NCBI GenBank assembly: GCA_000715685.1
Contig: KL569432.1
Location: 41,571 to 50,159, forward strand
From: Streptomyces lilacinus
Lineage (GTDB): Bacteria > Actinomycetota > Actinomycetes > Streptomycetales > Streptomycetaceae
Length of the DNA: 8,589 bases
Direction: 5' to 3'
Both the position numbers and the translations under genes were made by a program. The first letter of the stretch is position 1. Each line of letters opens with the position of its first letter. Under the pieces are notes generated by a model. The model did not search any database and had not been told where the DNA came from. It worked only from the letters and a program-made list of their open reading frames with translations. Positions 1-6,722 of the stretch are shown one piece after another.

Positions 1-18
1 GATGTGTATAAGAGACAG
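1..18. other. Tn5 mosaic-end adapter remnant (left end)
   Basis: The first 18 bases match the 19-bp Tn5 mosaic end AGATGTGTATAAGAGACAG without its first A, and the right end carries its exact complement. This is library adapter sequence, not genome. It cuts off the reading frame of the methyltransferase gene. Confidence 0.97.
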
Positions 19-1074
19 AAGCGGTAGTCCGCCCTCCGCGTTCTGCCGGTGACGGATTCGCTCGAGGGTGTCCCAGAGGCGGCGGGGGCCGCTCTGGTGG
101 ACGACGGGCGGGTCGATGAAGGCGGCCGTCGCCCGTGCCCATGAGCCATCCTTGTGGAAGAGCCATGCGGTCCGCCGTCGGCCGTCCTGGCGGTAGTGGG
201 TCTCAATCCCCGGGACGGTGAGCTCGAGCACGGATCGCAGTTCCCAGGCTTCACTCAGGTTCAGCACGGGATACCTGCCCTGGGAGATGTGCTCCCCCTC
301 CGCCTCAACGAGATCGTCGAGGCGGCCGCCGAACCCTACGGGGTAGTCGTCGCCGTGCCGAGTGCTCATGAACCCGGCCCAGTCCCGCTCGATCCGCCCA
401 ACCGCCCGGCCGTCCTCCGTTTTCCAGGCGGTGAGGATGGCCGACGTTTTGGCGATCGTGGTGACGAGGCGTCCGCCCGGCCGTAGCGCGGCCAGCCATG
501 AGGCCGGTACGGGCCACACGGACACCATGGAGACGATCCGGTCGTATGTCCCGGGAAGGGGGCCGGTCGCGTCGCACGTGACGAGCTCGGGGTGCAGGCC
601 CATGCGGTCGAGCCGCTCCCTGGCTGCCTCCTCCAGGTAGGGGTCCACGTCGATCGCCGTGACGTACTTTTCGCCGAGTAGGCGGGCGGCGAGCGCGGTG
701 CCGTAGCCCGATCCCGTGCCGACGTCGAGCAGGTCGAGCCCCTTCACGAGCCGGCCGTGCCGGTACATCTGAACGACGAGACCGGGGTGCGTCGAGGACG
801 AGGTGGCTTTGCCGGTGGTGGTCTGTCCCTCGTCGGCGTGGTCGGCGTGAAGGGGGCCGACGCGGGTCACCAGCGTCCGGTCCGAGTAGGCAGTGCTCAG
901 CCACCCCTCGGGATTGGCTGGCCCGTCGCGCAGCACCCAGCCGCCGCCCTCGGCACGTTCCCACCACCGGGGCACGAGGCTGTGACGTCGGGTCTGTGCG
1001 ACCAGCGGACGCCAGCGTGAGACGGGGTCGGCGATCTCGCTAGCTAGTCGTTCGGCATGCGGTGTCCAGTCCAC
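19..1074 (-). CDS. PCMT-like SAM-dependent methyltransferase, 3' end missing
   Basis: This frame is open from the GTG at 1074-1072 to the left end (352 codons), so the C-terminus is lost at the adapter. Residues about 117-125 read DVGTGSGYG, the glycine-rich SAM-binding motif I of class I methyltransferases. An acidic DVDP follows at about 142-145, and an S/T-rich TSSSTHPG stretch precedes the motif, as in protein-L-isoaspartate O-methyltransferase relatives. Such relatives occur as tailoring enzymes in actinobacterial RiPP clusters (FxLD-system and ATP-grasp-associated methyltransferases, aspartimide-forming PIMT homologues). The GTG start has GAGG about 8 nt upstream and lies 10 nt after the radical SAM stop. 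The ATG at 1088 is in another frame that stops after 14 codons. Methylation of a peptide substrate is inferred from the neighbours; a stand-alone repair enzyme is less likely in this operon. Confidence 0.85.
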
Positions 1075-1084
1075 GGGCGCCGCC

Positions 1085-1987
1085 TCATTTCTGGTCGGGC
1101 TGGTCGGGGATGTCCGCGTACGCGGGATCGCATGCTTCCTGCTCCGCGGGAGCACAGTCCGAACCGTCCAGACCGGGATTGCAGTCGGGATCGCACGGTT
1201 CTTGCGCGCGGACCGGCACGCGTTCCACCGTGTCCCGCCATACCCGACTGCTGAGGATCTCGGCCAGTGAGCCGGCTTTCACGGAGCCGGCCGGCATGAA
1301 GCGGCTCATCACGCACGGCGCGACGCTGCCGTCGGGCAGCACGGCTACTTGTCCCCGGCCGCACCGTCCGCAGAGCTCGGAGACGTCGGGCGCCCCGGCC
1401 GTCGCGGCCCGCCCGATCGCCCGGCTGCGGTCGATCCGGACCCTGGTGACGCCCAGGGCGACGAGGTCGTCGCGGGCCTGGGTGACGCGCTGGCCGGGCA
1501 GCACTTCGACGATGCCGGCTCGCATGGGGATGCCCCGGCGGACGGCTTCCTGGATGTTGGCCCGGGTCCGCCGGTGGCTGCCCGGCTTGCCTGTGATCCG
1601 GTCGTGCTCGTCGGGGTGGTCGCTGTGATAGCTGGTGGCGAGAGACACGTTTTTGCGGGCGAGCACGTCCCACCAGCGGTCATGGATCTTGTAGAGGCTG
1701 GTGTACACCTCGACGCGGCGCCCCAGGGCGAGGGCGTGTTCGGTCAGCTCGATCCAGTCCGGGTGAGCCGTGGGTTCGCCGCCGAGCAGCTGGATCAACG
1801 GGATGTCGAGCGCGGCGGCATCGCTGATCACCGCGAGCCATTCGGTGCGGGTCATGGTCCCGTGCGTGCCCTGCGGGCCTGCGGCGACGAAGCACATCCC
1901 ACACTCGAGCGGGCACTTCGCCGTGAGTTCGATCTGTACTGAGTGCGGCTGTACCGGAAGGAGCGGCTGTTCCGTGACTACTGCCAT
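1085..1987 (-). CDS. Radical SAM protein with SPASM-like C-terminus
   Basis: A 300-aa protein. Residues 25-32 carry the CX3CX2C [4Fe-4S] motif (C25, C29, C32) in the context KCPLECGMCF. GGEP at 69-72 is the SAM-binding motif 2. The C-terminal third has seven cysteines (C206, C209, C225, C265, C269, C278, C286), with CGRC and PDGSVAPC contexts typical of SPASM or twitch domains that hold auxiliary clusters. SPASM radical SAM enzymes commonly modify ribosomal peptides by forming thioether, C-C or other crosslinks. The ATG at 1987 has AGGAAGG about 10 nt upstream. The frame is open further upstream, but that stretch runs through the stem-loop region and looks non-coding. The methyltransferase follows after 10 nt. 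I cannot assign a subfamily; the substrate is inferred to be the 70-aa peptide upstream. Confidence 0.92.
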   Translation of the reverse strand: MAVVTEQPLLPVQPHSVQIELTAKCPLECGMCFVAAGPQGTHGTMTRTEWLAVISDAAALDIPLIQLLGGEPTAHPDWIELTEHALALGRRVEVYTSLYKIHDRWWDVLARKNVSLATSYHSDHPDEHDRITGKPGSHRRTRANIQEAVRRGIPMRAGIVEVLPGQRVTQARDDLVALGVTRVRIDRSRAIGRAATAGAPDVSELCGRCGRGQVAVLPDGSVAPCVMSRFMPAGSVKAGSLAEILSSRVWRDTVERVPVRAQEPCDPDCNPGLDGSDCAPAEQEACDPAYADIPDQPDQK

Positions 1988-2017
1988 TGGTCGGTTGCCT
2001 TCCTGGTGCCCACAGAC

Positions 2018-2042
2018 CGGCGTGGGGGCCCTCCCCACGCCG
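2018..2042 (-). terminator. Strong stem-loop just before the radical SAM gene
   Basis: A perfect 10-bp stem (CGGCGTGGGG paired with CCCCACGCCG) with a 5-nt loop lies 30 nt upstream of the radical SAM start. No T-run follows on the minus strand, so it may be an attenuator or RNA-processing/stability element rather than a full terminator. Its place after a small peptide gene fits lower expression of the downstream enzymes. Confidence 0.6.
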
Positions 2043-2130
2043 TCGTTCAGTGGTGCAGGCCGGTTGGCCGTTTTTGAGGAGCGCTGCCCGGCCGGCATCG
2101 GCAATGAGGACGACCGGGCTGGCCCCTCCA

Positions 2131-2152
2131 CCTGCCTCCCGCAGGGGGCAGG
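2131..2152 (-). terminator. Stem-loop directly after the 70-aa peptide gene
   Basis: CCTGCC-T-CCC, loop GCA, GGG-GGCAGG forms a 9-bp stem with one bulged base. It begins 5 nt beyond the stop codon of the 70-aa peptide gene. There is no T-run. It may stabilise the 3' end of a short peptide mRNA or partly terminate transcription. Confidence 0.55.
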
Positions 2153-2157
2153 GGGTC

Positions 2158-2370
2158 TCAGGGGGCGATCTTCACCCTTTCGCCGGGGCGTGTGGTCTCG
2201 CAAGTGCAGATGACGGGCGCGTAGGCGGGTTGGTAGAACTGCGGTATGGCGGGCGGGCCGCTTGTGTGCGGAAGACTGATCACGAGAGGGTCGCCAAGGG
2301 TGCCCGGTACGTGGTTCGCGGGCCGTACAGCACGGCGAAGGCGTGTCCAGAGGCGGGTGAAGCTCATCAT
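2158..2370 (-). CDS. 70-aa peptide, candidate RiPP precursor
   Basis: The start ATG at 2370-2368 overlaps the TGA of the upstream gene (ATGA) and has GGAGG 6 nt upstream, so translation is well supported and probably coupled. The first 16 residues are basic and amphipathic (MMSFTRLWTRLRRAVR). The middle holds a single Asp in GDPLVISL (D27). The C-terminal part is rich in aromatic and Pro residues, has a CTC motif (C55, C57) and ends in RVKIAP. I see no known family signature (no FxLD, KxxxW, TIGR grasp target or lasso pattern that I recognise). Size, the following stem-loops and the radical SAM plus methyltransferase genes next to it make a modified-peptide precursor the best reading. It could instead be a small accessory protein. 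The second ATG (2367) is an alternative start. Confidence 0.7.
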   Translation of the reverse strand: MMSFTRLWTRLRRAVRPANHVPGTLGDPLVISLPHTSGPPAIPQFYQPAYAPVICTCETTRPGERVKIAP

Positions 2371-2993
2371 TCGGGCCTCCGATCGACGACGCGCGTAAGG
2401 CCGCAGGCACTGGTGACGAAGGTGCGTCGCGACATCTCGTTGTCGGCTGGGTGATCCGGTGGTGTGGCGGAGGCCTGGTCTGATGGCCGCGGCCACGAGC
2501 GGGCGTCCGTGACGCCGGCGAGGCCCGTGAGCGCGCGGTCCCAAGCCACGATGGCTGAGGCATAGGCGCTGACCTTCTCGTGGTCAGCGAGCGGAGGAAC
2601 CGGGGTCAGCCCCAAGATGAGGCACACCGGGCCGCCGTCGGCAACGTGCCGAATCCAGTCGGCAGGGGCAGGCGGCAGCCGGAGCACGTTGGGGTTGTCG
2701 TCGAGCATGAGCAGGGCTCGCATGCTCGTTCCGCCCAGCAGGGCAATGCGGTTACCCGTGTACTTGACCTTCTCGAAGGTGGGGCGTAATCCGCCCAGCG
2801 CCAGGCCGAGGCCGCGCATGTTCCGCTCGATGGTTCCGGGGTCCTCGTTGCAGCGGCGAGCCGGCGGGTGGGAGATGAACAGGTAGCCCATGGGGCCCGT
2901 GGTCGTCTTCTCGACCCAGGAAGCGGCGTTCACCGTGCAGAGCAGGCCGGCCGTGGGCGGGGGCAGCACGGTGACCCGTGCGGCGGGGTTCAT
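2367..2993 (-). CDS. Unrecognised 208-aa protein in the radical SAM operon
   Basis: I do not recognise a family. The start ATG at 2993 overlaps the TGA of the preceding gene (ATGA), and its own TGA overlaps the ATG of the 70-aa peptide gene, so it is the middle of a translationally coupled chain. The protein looks soluble: no signal peptide or clear membrane segment, mixed alpha/beta pattern, and short hydrophobic stretches (NRIALLGG, VCLILGLTPVPP) suited to a folded core. The tail after about residue 165 is polar and probably disordered, ending with SRRTFVTSACGL, which resembles a Tat motif but is at the wrong end of the protein. Context suggests a partner in peptide handling or recognition, but nothing in the sequence proves that. 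Confidence 0.75.
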   Translation of the reverse strand: MNPAARVTVLPPPTAGLLCTVNAASWVEKTTTGPMGYLFISHPPARRCNEDPGTIERNMRGLGLALGGLRPTFEKVKYTGNRIALLGGTSMRALLMLDDNPNVLRLPPAPADWIRHVADGGPVCLILGLTPVPPLADHEKVSAYASAIVAWDRALTGLAGVTDARSWPRPSDQASATPPDHPADNEMSRRTFVTSACGLTRVVDRRPE

Positions 2994-3337
2994 GAGTGGG
3001 CCGATCGTTCATGGCGGCCGAGGGCCACGGTCAGCAGGGAAGCGGCATTGGTGCGACCCTCGGCGCTGGCGCGGGCTCGGGCCGACTTGATTCCAACGCA
3101 CTGGGGACAGCCGGAGAGGGTGGAGAGAACCTCGATGTCGCGCTGGGATGCCTCCCACTCGCGACCTCCCCTCAGGGGGCGCAGCTGATATTTCGGCCCT
3201 TCCTTGCCCATCACTCGGCCCACCCGCTTACAGGTGGTGTCGATCACCACTCTCCCGATCAGTCCCTCAGGGGGAGGAGTGTCGACCTGCTTGGAGGGGC
3301 CAGTTCTGATGGCGCCGCCGCTCGTCGTCGAGTGCAT
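2990..3337 (-). CDS. 115-aa actinobacterial hypothetical protein, first gene of operon
   Basis: Residues about 25-70 (GLIGRVVIDTT to DIEVL) contain RVGRVMGKEGP and LRPLRGGREW. This pattern resembles small Streptomyces hypothetical proteins built on a compact beta domain (G-x-V-x-D-x-x-x-x-RVG, then GGREW). A CPQC pair follows and the C-terminus is basic (GRHERSAHS). The start ATG at 3337 has GAGG 6 nt upstream, and the stop overlaps the next start (ATGA). It is the promoter-proximal gene of the minus-strand operon, facing the XRE regulator gene across 194 bp. Function unknown; the family resemblance is from memory. Confidence 0.72.
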   Translation of the reverse strand: MHSTTSGGAIRTGPSKQVDTPPPEGLIGRVVIDTTCKRVGRVMGKEGPKYQLRPLRGGREWEASQRDIEVLSTLSGCPQCVGIKSARARASAEGRTNAASLLTVALGRHERSAHS

Positions 3338-3417
3338 GGGAGACCTCGGCGTCTGTTGGGATCAGGTAGGGCACCGACCGTAGGAGCGGTGCACGAGCAT
3401 GAGCGACGGAACGGCGA

Positions 3418-3432
3418 TGCATCTTCGATGCA
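3418..3432. promoter_or_regulatory. Palindrome in the divergent control region
   Basis: The 194-bp gap between the minus operon (start 3337) and the XRE gene (start 3532) holds TGCATC-TTC-GATGCA. A related half, ATGCATCTCGAA, lies at 3459-3470. Sited between divergent units, these could be binding sites for the adjacent XRE regulator. I found no convincing -35/-10 pair here. The rest of the gap holds nothing I can name. Confidence 0.35.
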
Positions 3433-3531
3433 AGTTCGCGGCCGCTCGGGACTTTGTCATGCATCTCGAACCCTCGTGACCCCCAACGGCACTACCGTCG
3501 GGCGCACCGACACAGGAGAGCCGGGAGCGTG

Positions 3532-4818
3532 ATGGCCGAGACGAAGATCCCTAACGCGAAGATCCGTGCTGTCCGTGAAGAACGCTTGCAGATGAGCCGC
3601 TCCGAGTTTGCCGCCCTGATCAACAACCGTGCGGCCGAGCTCGGCGAGAACACGGGTTGCACTTCCAGGGTGATTGCCACGTGGGAAGACGGTGACGTGA
3701 AGTGCCCTCGAGCTGTCTACCGGAGGGTCTTGACGGACCTCACCGGAGAGAGTGCGGAGGCGCTGGGGTTCGCGAGCTCCCCTTCCACCGGTCGTAGTTC
3801 CCGGCGTACGGTCGTCACGTTGGATCAACTCGACCGCCAGGAGCAGGCAGTGGACCGGCGACAGTTCGTCTCTGGCCTCGCCGCTTTGGGGTTCTGTTCG
3901 GAGCGTGGTACGCCCCGCAAGATCGGAACCGCGGAGGTGAGGACGGTTCGAAGGACGGTACGTCAGCTCAAGCAACTCGATGAGCGTATGGGCGGCGACA
4001 ACCTGAGCGTGGATGCACAACGAGCCCTGGGGGCGCTGAATCGCCTTATCAACACGGCGCGGTACACAGATACCACCGGAAAACATCTGCGCTCGGCGTT
4101 TGGTGACCTCGCGGTTCTCACAGGTTGGCTTAGCTACGACGCGGACCGCCCGGTGGATGCTTGGGGCTTCTACAGCCAGTCCCTCTATCAGGCGCGAATG
4201 GCCGACGACCCAGAGGTCGAAGTGCATGCCTACGCGCAAATGTCCATGGCTGCGGCACGCAATGGGATGCCCCGCGATGCTGTCGAGCTCGCCCGTATGG
4301 GACAGCGTGTTAGCGCTCGACATGTCCCTCCGAGGCTGATGTCATTGCTCGCCCTGAGGGAGGCTTGTGGTTGGTCGCGGCTCGGGGACAAGAAGGAATG
4401 CACAGCTGCCCTGACCCGCGCCTACCGTGCGTTCGACCATGGTCCGTCGGACGAAGACCCGAGGTGGATCGACTTCTATTCGCAATCTGAACTTGACGGA
4501 CTTGCTGCCACATGTCACGCCGACTTGGGTGATTTCGAGGTCGCTCAGCGAATGACGGAGAAGACGCTGAAGGATATAGACCCGCGCTACGGGCGAAATA
4601 TGGCGTGGTACTCCGTCGTCCTGGCGGAAGTGCACCTCAAACAGGGGGAATTGGGTGACGCGTGTGAAGTCGCCCGCAGCGCTCTTCCTCTACTCGCGAA
4701 TGTGTCGTCGACCCGCACGTCGGCTCGCCTTGAGGCCTTCCGGAAAACAGTGGAGCCACATATGAGCGCTCCGGTGGTCCGTGACTTCCTGGAGGAGTCC
4801 GGGTCTCTTGCAGGGTAG
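3532..4818 (+). CDS. XRE-family regulator with TPR-like C-terminal domain
   Basis: A 428-aa protein. Residues about 8-75 form a helix-turn-helix of the XRE type (IRAVREERLQMSRSEFAALI, then TSRVIATWEDGDV and a third helix), with a longer than usual loop. A linker carries DRRQFVSGLAALG, the RRxF-type segment often seen in Streptomyces XRE-TPR regulators. Residues about 140-410 are helical repeats like TPRs (for example DAWGFYSQSLYQARMADD, DACEVARSALPLL), expected to sense a ligand or peptide. Start choice: ATG 3532 (GTG 3529 is immediately upstream and in frame), with GGAG at 3514-3517 and GGGAG at 3523-3527. Third-position G+C looks lower than in the flanking genes. It is divergent from the radical SAM operon and probably controls it; it is followed by the GNAT gene. 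Confidence 0.88.
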   Translation: MAETKIPNAKIRAVREERLQMSRSEFAALINNRAAELGENTGCTSRVIATWEDGDVKCPRAVYRRVLTDLTGESAEALGFASSPSTGRSSRRTVVTLDQLDRQEQAVDRRQFVSGLAALGFCSERGTPRKIGTAEVRTVRRTVRQLKQLDERMGGDNLSVDAQRALGALNRLINTARYTDTTGKHLRSAFGDLAVLTGWLSYDADRPVDAWGFYSQSLYQARMADDPEVEVHAYAQMSMAAARNGMPRDAVELARMGQRVSARHVPPRLMSLLALREACGWSRLGDKKECTAALTRAYRAFDHGPSDEDPRWIDFYSQSELDGLAATCHADLGDFEVAQRMTEKTLKDIDPRYGRNMAWYSVVLAEVHLKQGELGDACEVARSALPLLANVSSTRTSARLEAFRKTVEPHMSAPVVRDFLEESGSLAG

Positions 4819-4832
4819 CGATTGGAGGAAGC

Positions 4833-5372
4833 ATGACGGACCTGTCCCTGAGCAGGCTCGACGGTAGGGCAGCCGATGACCGTCGCGAAGCGCTGGCGGA
4901 CGTGTACGAGGAGGCATATGCGGAAAGGCTGGACGGCGCCTTTCGCTCACGTACCGCATTCCTGGATCGTCTTGCTGCATACGTGCAGCGCCCGGGATTT
5001 GAGTTGGTCTCGGCCATAGAGGATCACGAGATCGTCGGCTACATCTTCGGTTTCGGCATCGCCCCGTCGGGAACCTGGTGGGGCGGCTTCTGCGGCGAGG
5101 TCCCGCAAGAGGTCCGGGAGCCAACGAAGCAGGGGCAGGTTTTCGCGATCTCGGAGCTCATGGTACGGCCAGCCTGGAGGCGCCGGGGGATCGCGCGCCT
5201 TCTCCATGACAACCTGCTGGAGGGGCGTCGAGAGATCCTGGCGACCATCCTCGTTGATCCGGCGAATACGCCGGCGAGGACGGCCTACTACTCGTGGGGA
5301 TGGAAGAAGATCGGCGACATCCAGCCCTTCGAAAATTCGCCGATCTTCGAATCACTGGCAAAGTTCCTGTGA
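4833..5372 (+). CDS. GNAT-family N-acetyltransferase
   Basis: A 179-aa protein with the GNAT acetyl-CoA motif A at about 106-130: AISELMVRPAWRRRGIARLL, containing the RRxGIA pyrophosphate-binding signature. The later N-x-x-A-x-x-x-Y-x-x-x-GW segment is at about 144-158. It transfers acetyl from acetyl-CoA to an amine; the substrate is unknown. The ATG has GGAGG about 5 nt upstream, and the gene follows the XRE stop by 14 nt, so the two are co-transcribed. A role in peptide tailoring or self-protection is possible but unsupported. Confidence 0.9.
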   Translation: MTDLSLSRLDGRAADDRREALADVYEEAYAERLDGAFRSRTAFLDRLAAYVQRPGFELVSAIEDHEIVGYIFGFGIAPSGTWWGGFCGEVPQEVREPTKQGQVFAISELMVRPAWRRRGIARLLHDNLLEGRREILATILVDPANTPARTAYYSWGWKKIGDIQPFENSPIFESLAKFL

Positions 5373-5909
5373 GCTGATCCAACGCGAAGACGCCCCTTGC
5401 GCTGACAACGCAGCGCAAAGGGACACCCGGCCGGGGATGCCGTCGGCATCCGTCCCCGAGTAGCCGAGGCCTCGCTGCCAGGCGGCGTAGGCGGCCATCG
5501 TGAGGGTGCCGAAGCTGCCGTCCACGTAGGCGGTACGCAGCAGACCCTCGGCGTTCAGCGCGCACTCGACGACGAGGACGTCGGCCGGGTAGGTCGTGTG
5601 TCCCTGGGCGGCGGGTGGGTCGGCGTGCGCGGCGGCAACGACGCGGGCGAGTGAGACGGTGGTCGCCGACGGGGCGGGCGTCCAGCGGTACGAGCCGATG
5701 GCCTTGCCGCCGCGCGGGTCGCTGGGGTCGGCGGTGGGCGGACAGATGCCGTCGGGGAAGCGGGGCGCGAAGTAGCCCGTCACGTACGGGTCGCGGCGGG
5801 CGTGGGACCACACGCCGTTGCCCTGCCCGTTGTCGGCGGCGCCGGGGGCGCGCTCCATGAGTGTTCGCATCAGTGCGCCATCCGACAGGCGGAGACGGGT
5901 GGGCGTCAT
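5352..5909 (-). CDS. Peptidoglycan-binding-domain-like protein, odd C-terminus
   Basis: A 185-aa protein from ATG 5909. The C-terminal third contains YVDGSFGTLTMAAYAAWQRG and DADGIPG, the repeat pattern of PG_binding_1-like domains (VDGxFGxxTxxAVxxWQ ... DGIxG). The N-terminal part shows no signal peptide and no amidase metal ligands. After IPGRVSL the sequence loses family character, runs through a terminator-like hairpin and stops 21 nt inside the 3' end of the convergent GNAT gene. The natural end was probably near 5430, so this tail may result from a frameshift or recombination. A longer start at 5978 would cover the operators and is unlikely. The promoter with overlapping palindromes upstream suggests repression by the divergent HTH protein. 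Confidence 0.75.
   Translation of the reverse strand: MTPTRLRLSDGALMRTLMERAPGAADNGQGNGVWSHARRDPYVTGYFAPRFPDGICPPTADPSDPRGGKAIGSYRWTPAPSATTVSLARVVAAAHADPPAAQGHTTYPADVLVVECALNAEGLLRTAYVDGSFGTLTMAAYAAWQRGLGYSGTDADGIPGRVSLCAALSAQGASSRWISSQELCQ
5394..5422. terminator. Hairpin between convergent GNAT and PG-binding genes
   Basis: CCCTTGCGCTG, loop ACAACG, CAGCGCAAAGGG: an 11-bp stem with one bulged A, located 22 nt after the GNAT stop. It could terminate from both sides. It lies inside the last codons of the minus-strand gene as annotated. Confidence 0.65.
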
Positions 5910-5926
5910 GGAAGTTTCCGTTCGCC

Positions 5927-5942
5927 GTCCACGAACGTGGAC
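5927..5942. promoter_or_regulatory. Operator palindrome 1, GTCCACGNNCGTGGAC
   Basis: A perfect 7-2-7 inverted repeat (centre AA), 18 bp upstream of the PG-binding gene start and just downstream of its candidate -10. It shares the consensus with three other sites in the window and is probably bound by the HTH protein encoded at 6133. Confidence 0.7.
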
Positions 5943-5947
5943 GTCAA

Positions 5948-5977
5948 TAGGTAAGCACACTGCAGCCCCACTGTCCA
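5948..5977 (-). promoter_or_regulatory. Candidate promoter for the PG-binding gene
   Basis: On the minus strand TGGACA (5977-5972) and TACCTA (5953-5948) are 18 nt apart. The -35 overlaps operator 2, and operator 1 begins just downstream of the -10, an arrangement suited to repression. Assigned by eye only. Confidence 0.4.
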
Positions 5978-5988
5978 CGTCCGTGGAC
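5973..5988. promoter_or_regulatory. Operator palindrome 2, GTCCACGNNCGTGGAC
   Basis: A perfect 7-2-7 inverted repeat (centre TC), overlapping the -35 of the candidate minus-strand promoter; 46 bp from operator 1. Confidence 0.7.
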
Positions 5989-6040
5989 GGCCGTTTCGGG
6001 GATCGGATTCAGCCGGTCGGCAACGATGTCATCCCGCATT

Positions 6041-6056
6041 AACCACGATCGTGGAC
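6041..6056. promoter_or_regulatory. Operator palindrome 3 (imperfect)
   Basis: AACCACG-AT-CGTGGAC matches the other operators except for its first two bases. It lies 77 bp upstream of the HTH gene start, where it could mediate autoregulation. Confidence 0.6.
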
Positions 6057-6132
6057 AATGGCTCGCGGCCCTGAAGGGGTTTATGTCCCCAGTCTGGGAT
6101 TCTGCTTGAGGTGTCGCTGAGGGGTGTGGACT

Positions 6133-6543
6133 GTGGGCAGGAACGAAGCGAACGCAGCGCTCGAACAGCGCGACGCGCTTACTGAGCTCGTCCAACAGCA
6201 CGTCGGCGAGGGCAAGCGCTGGTCAGTCAGAAACTTCGCCGAGGTGGCCGTCGATCCGGCCTCCGGCTGGGCGCCGAGCAAGTCGCTTCTCGGGAAGATC
6301 ATCAGCGGCCAGGGGTACAAGGTGACCCCCGAGCTCGTCTCGGCCCTGGCGGTCGGTCTGGGGCTGCCCCGCGAAGTCGTTGCGGCCGCCGCCCACTTCC
6401 AGGTGATCGGCTACGTCGCCTCTGAGCTGGGAGGCGGGTCGCCGGCGGTGCTCCTAGGCAAGATCGGAGCGCGCCCCGGCGAAACGTCGAAGGCGCGTGC
6501 CGTGAGTGAACGGTGGGACGCGGAAGAGCGCGGTGGTGCGTGA
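6133..6543 (+). CDS. Small HTH repressor-like regulator of the island
   Basis: A 136-aa protein. Residues about 25-85 form an XRE-like helix-turn-helix: WSVRNFAEVAVDP, then WAPSKSLLGKIISGQGYKVT, then LVSALAVGLGLP. From memory, very similar proteins sit beside integrases in Streptomyces integrative elements. The C-terminal part is polar. Start choice: GTG 6133, with GAGGGG at 6119-6124 and 8-nt spacing; the in-frame GTG at 6124 lies inside that ribosome binding site. The gene diverges from the PG-binding gene over three palindromes, and a fourth copy precedes the integrase, so it is the natural candidate for the cognate repressor. Confidence 0.82.
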   Translation: MGRNEANAALEQRDALTELVQQHVGEGKRWSVRNFAEVAVDPASGWAPSKSLLGKIISGQGYKVTPELVSALAVGLGLPREVVAAAAHFQVIGYVASELGGGSPAVLLGKIGARPGETSKARAVSERWDAEERGGA

Positions 6544-6554
6544 CGCCCGTCATG

Positions 6555-6584
6555 TTGACTTGGGGCGATCACTCAATCGATACA
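6555..6584 (+). promoter_or_regulatory. Possible promoter downstream of the HTH gene
   Basis: TTGACT (6555-6560) and GATACA (6579-6584) are 18 nt apart, close to the sigma-70-type consensus, in the 179-bp gap before the small gene at 6723. A TAGAGT at 6644-6649 is another possible -10 with no matching -35. Nothing else is recognised in this gap. Confidence 0.3.
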
Positions 6585-6722
6585 CCCTGCGCGTCTCGCT
6601 GACGCCTTCCGCAAGGGTCCTGCATAAAGCCCTGCCGTCGGCGTAGAGTGAACTGGCCTCGCACTGATCAAACGCATGTGCGATTCCGGTGTGTCCGAAG
6701 TCGCGGCGGGACAGGGGGTCAT

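Noticed and set aside
1349..1942. Long plus-strand frame opposite the radical SAM gene
   Set aside because: It is antisense to a frame with clear radical SAM motifs, and long shadow frames are expected at this G+C.
2053..2080. GGCC-GGTT-GGCC followed by TTTTT as a plus-strand terminator
   Set aside because: The stem is only 4 bp and no plus-strand gene ends there.
2367..2440. SRRTFVTSACGL near the end of the 208-aa protein as a Tat signal of a separate small gene
   Set aside because: It lies within a coupled frame, has no hydrophobic stretch of adequate length after it, and ends at the same stop.
3267..3464. 65-aa minus-strand frame upstream of the 115-aa gene
   Set aside because: It overlaps the start of the better-supported 115-aa gene, lies in the divergent control region and has no clear ribosome binding site or family.
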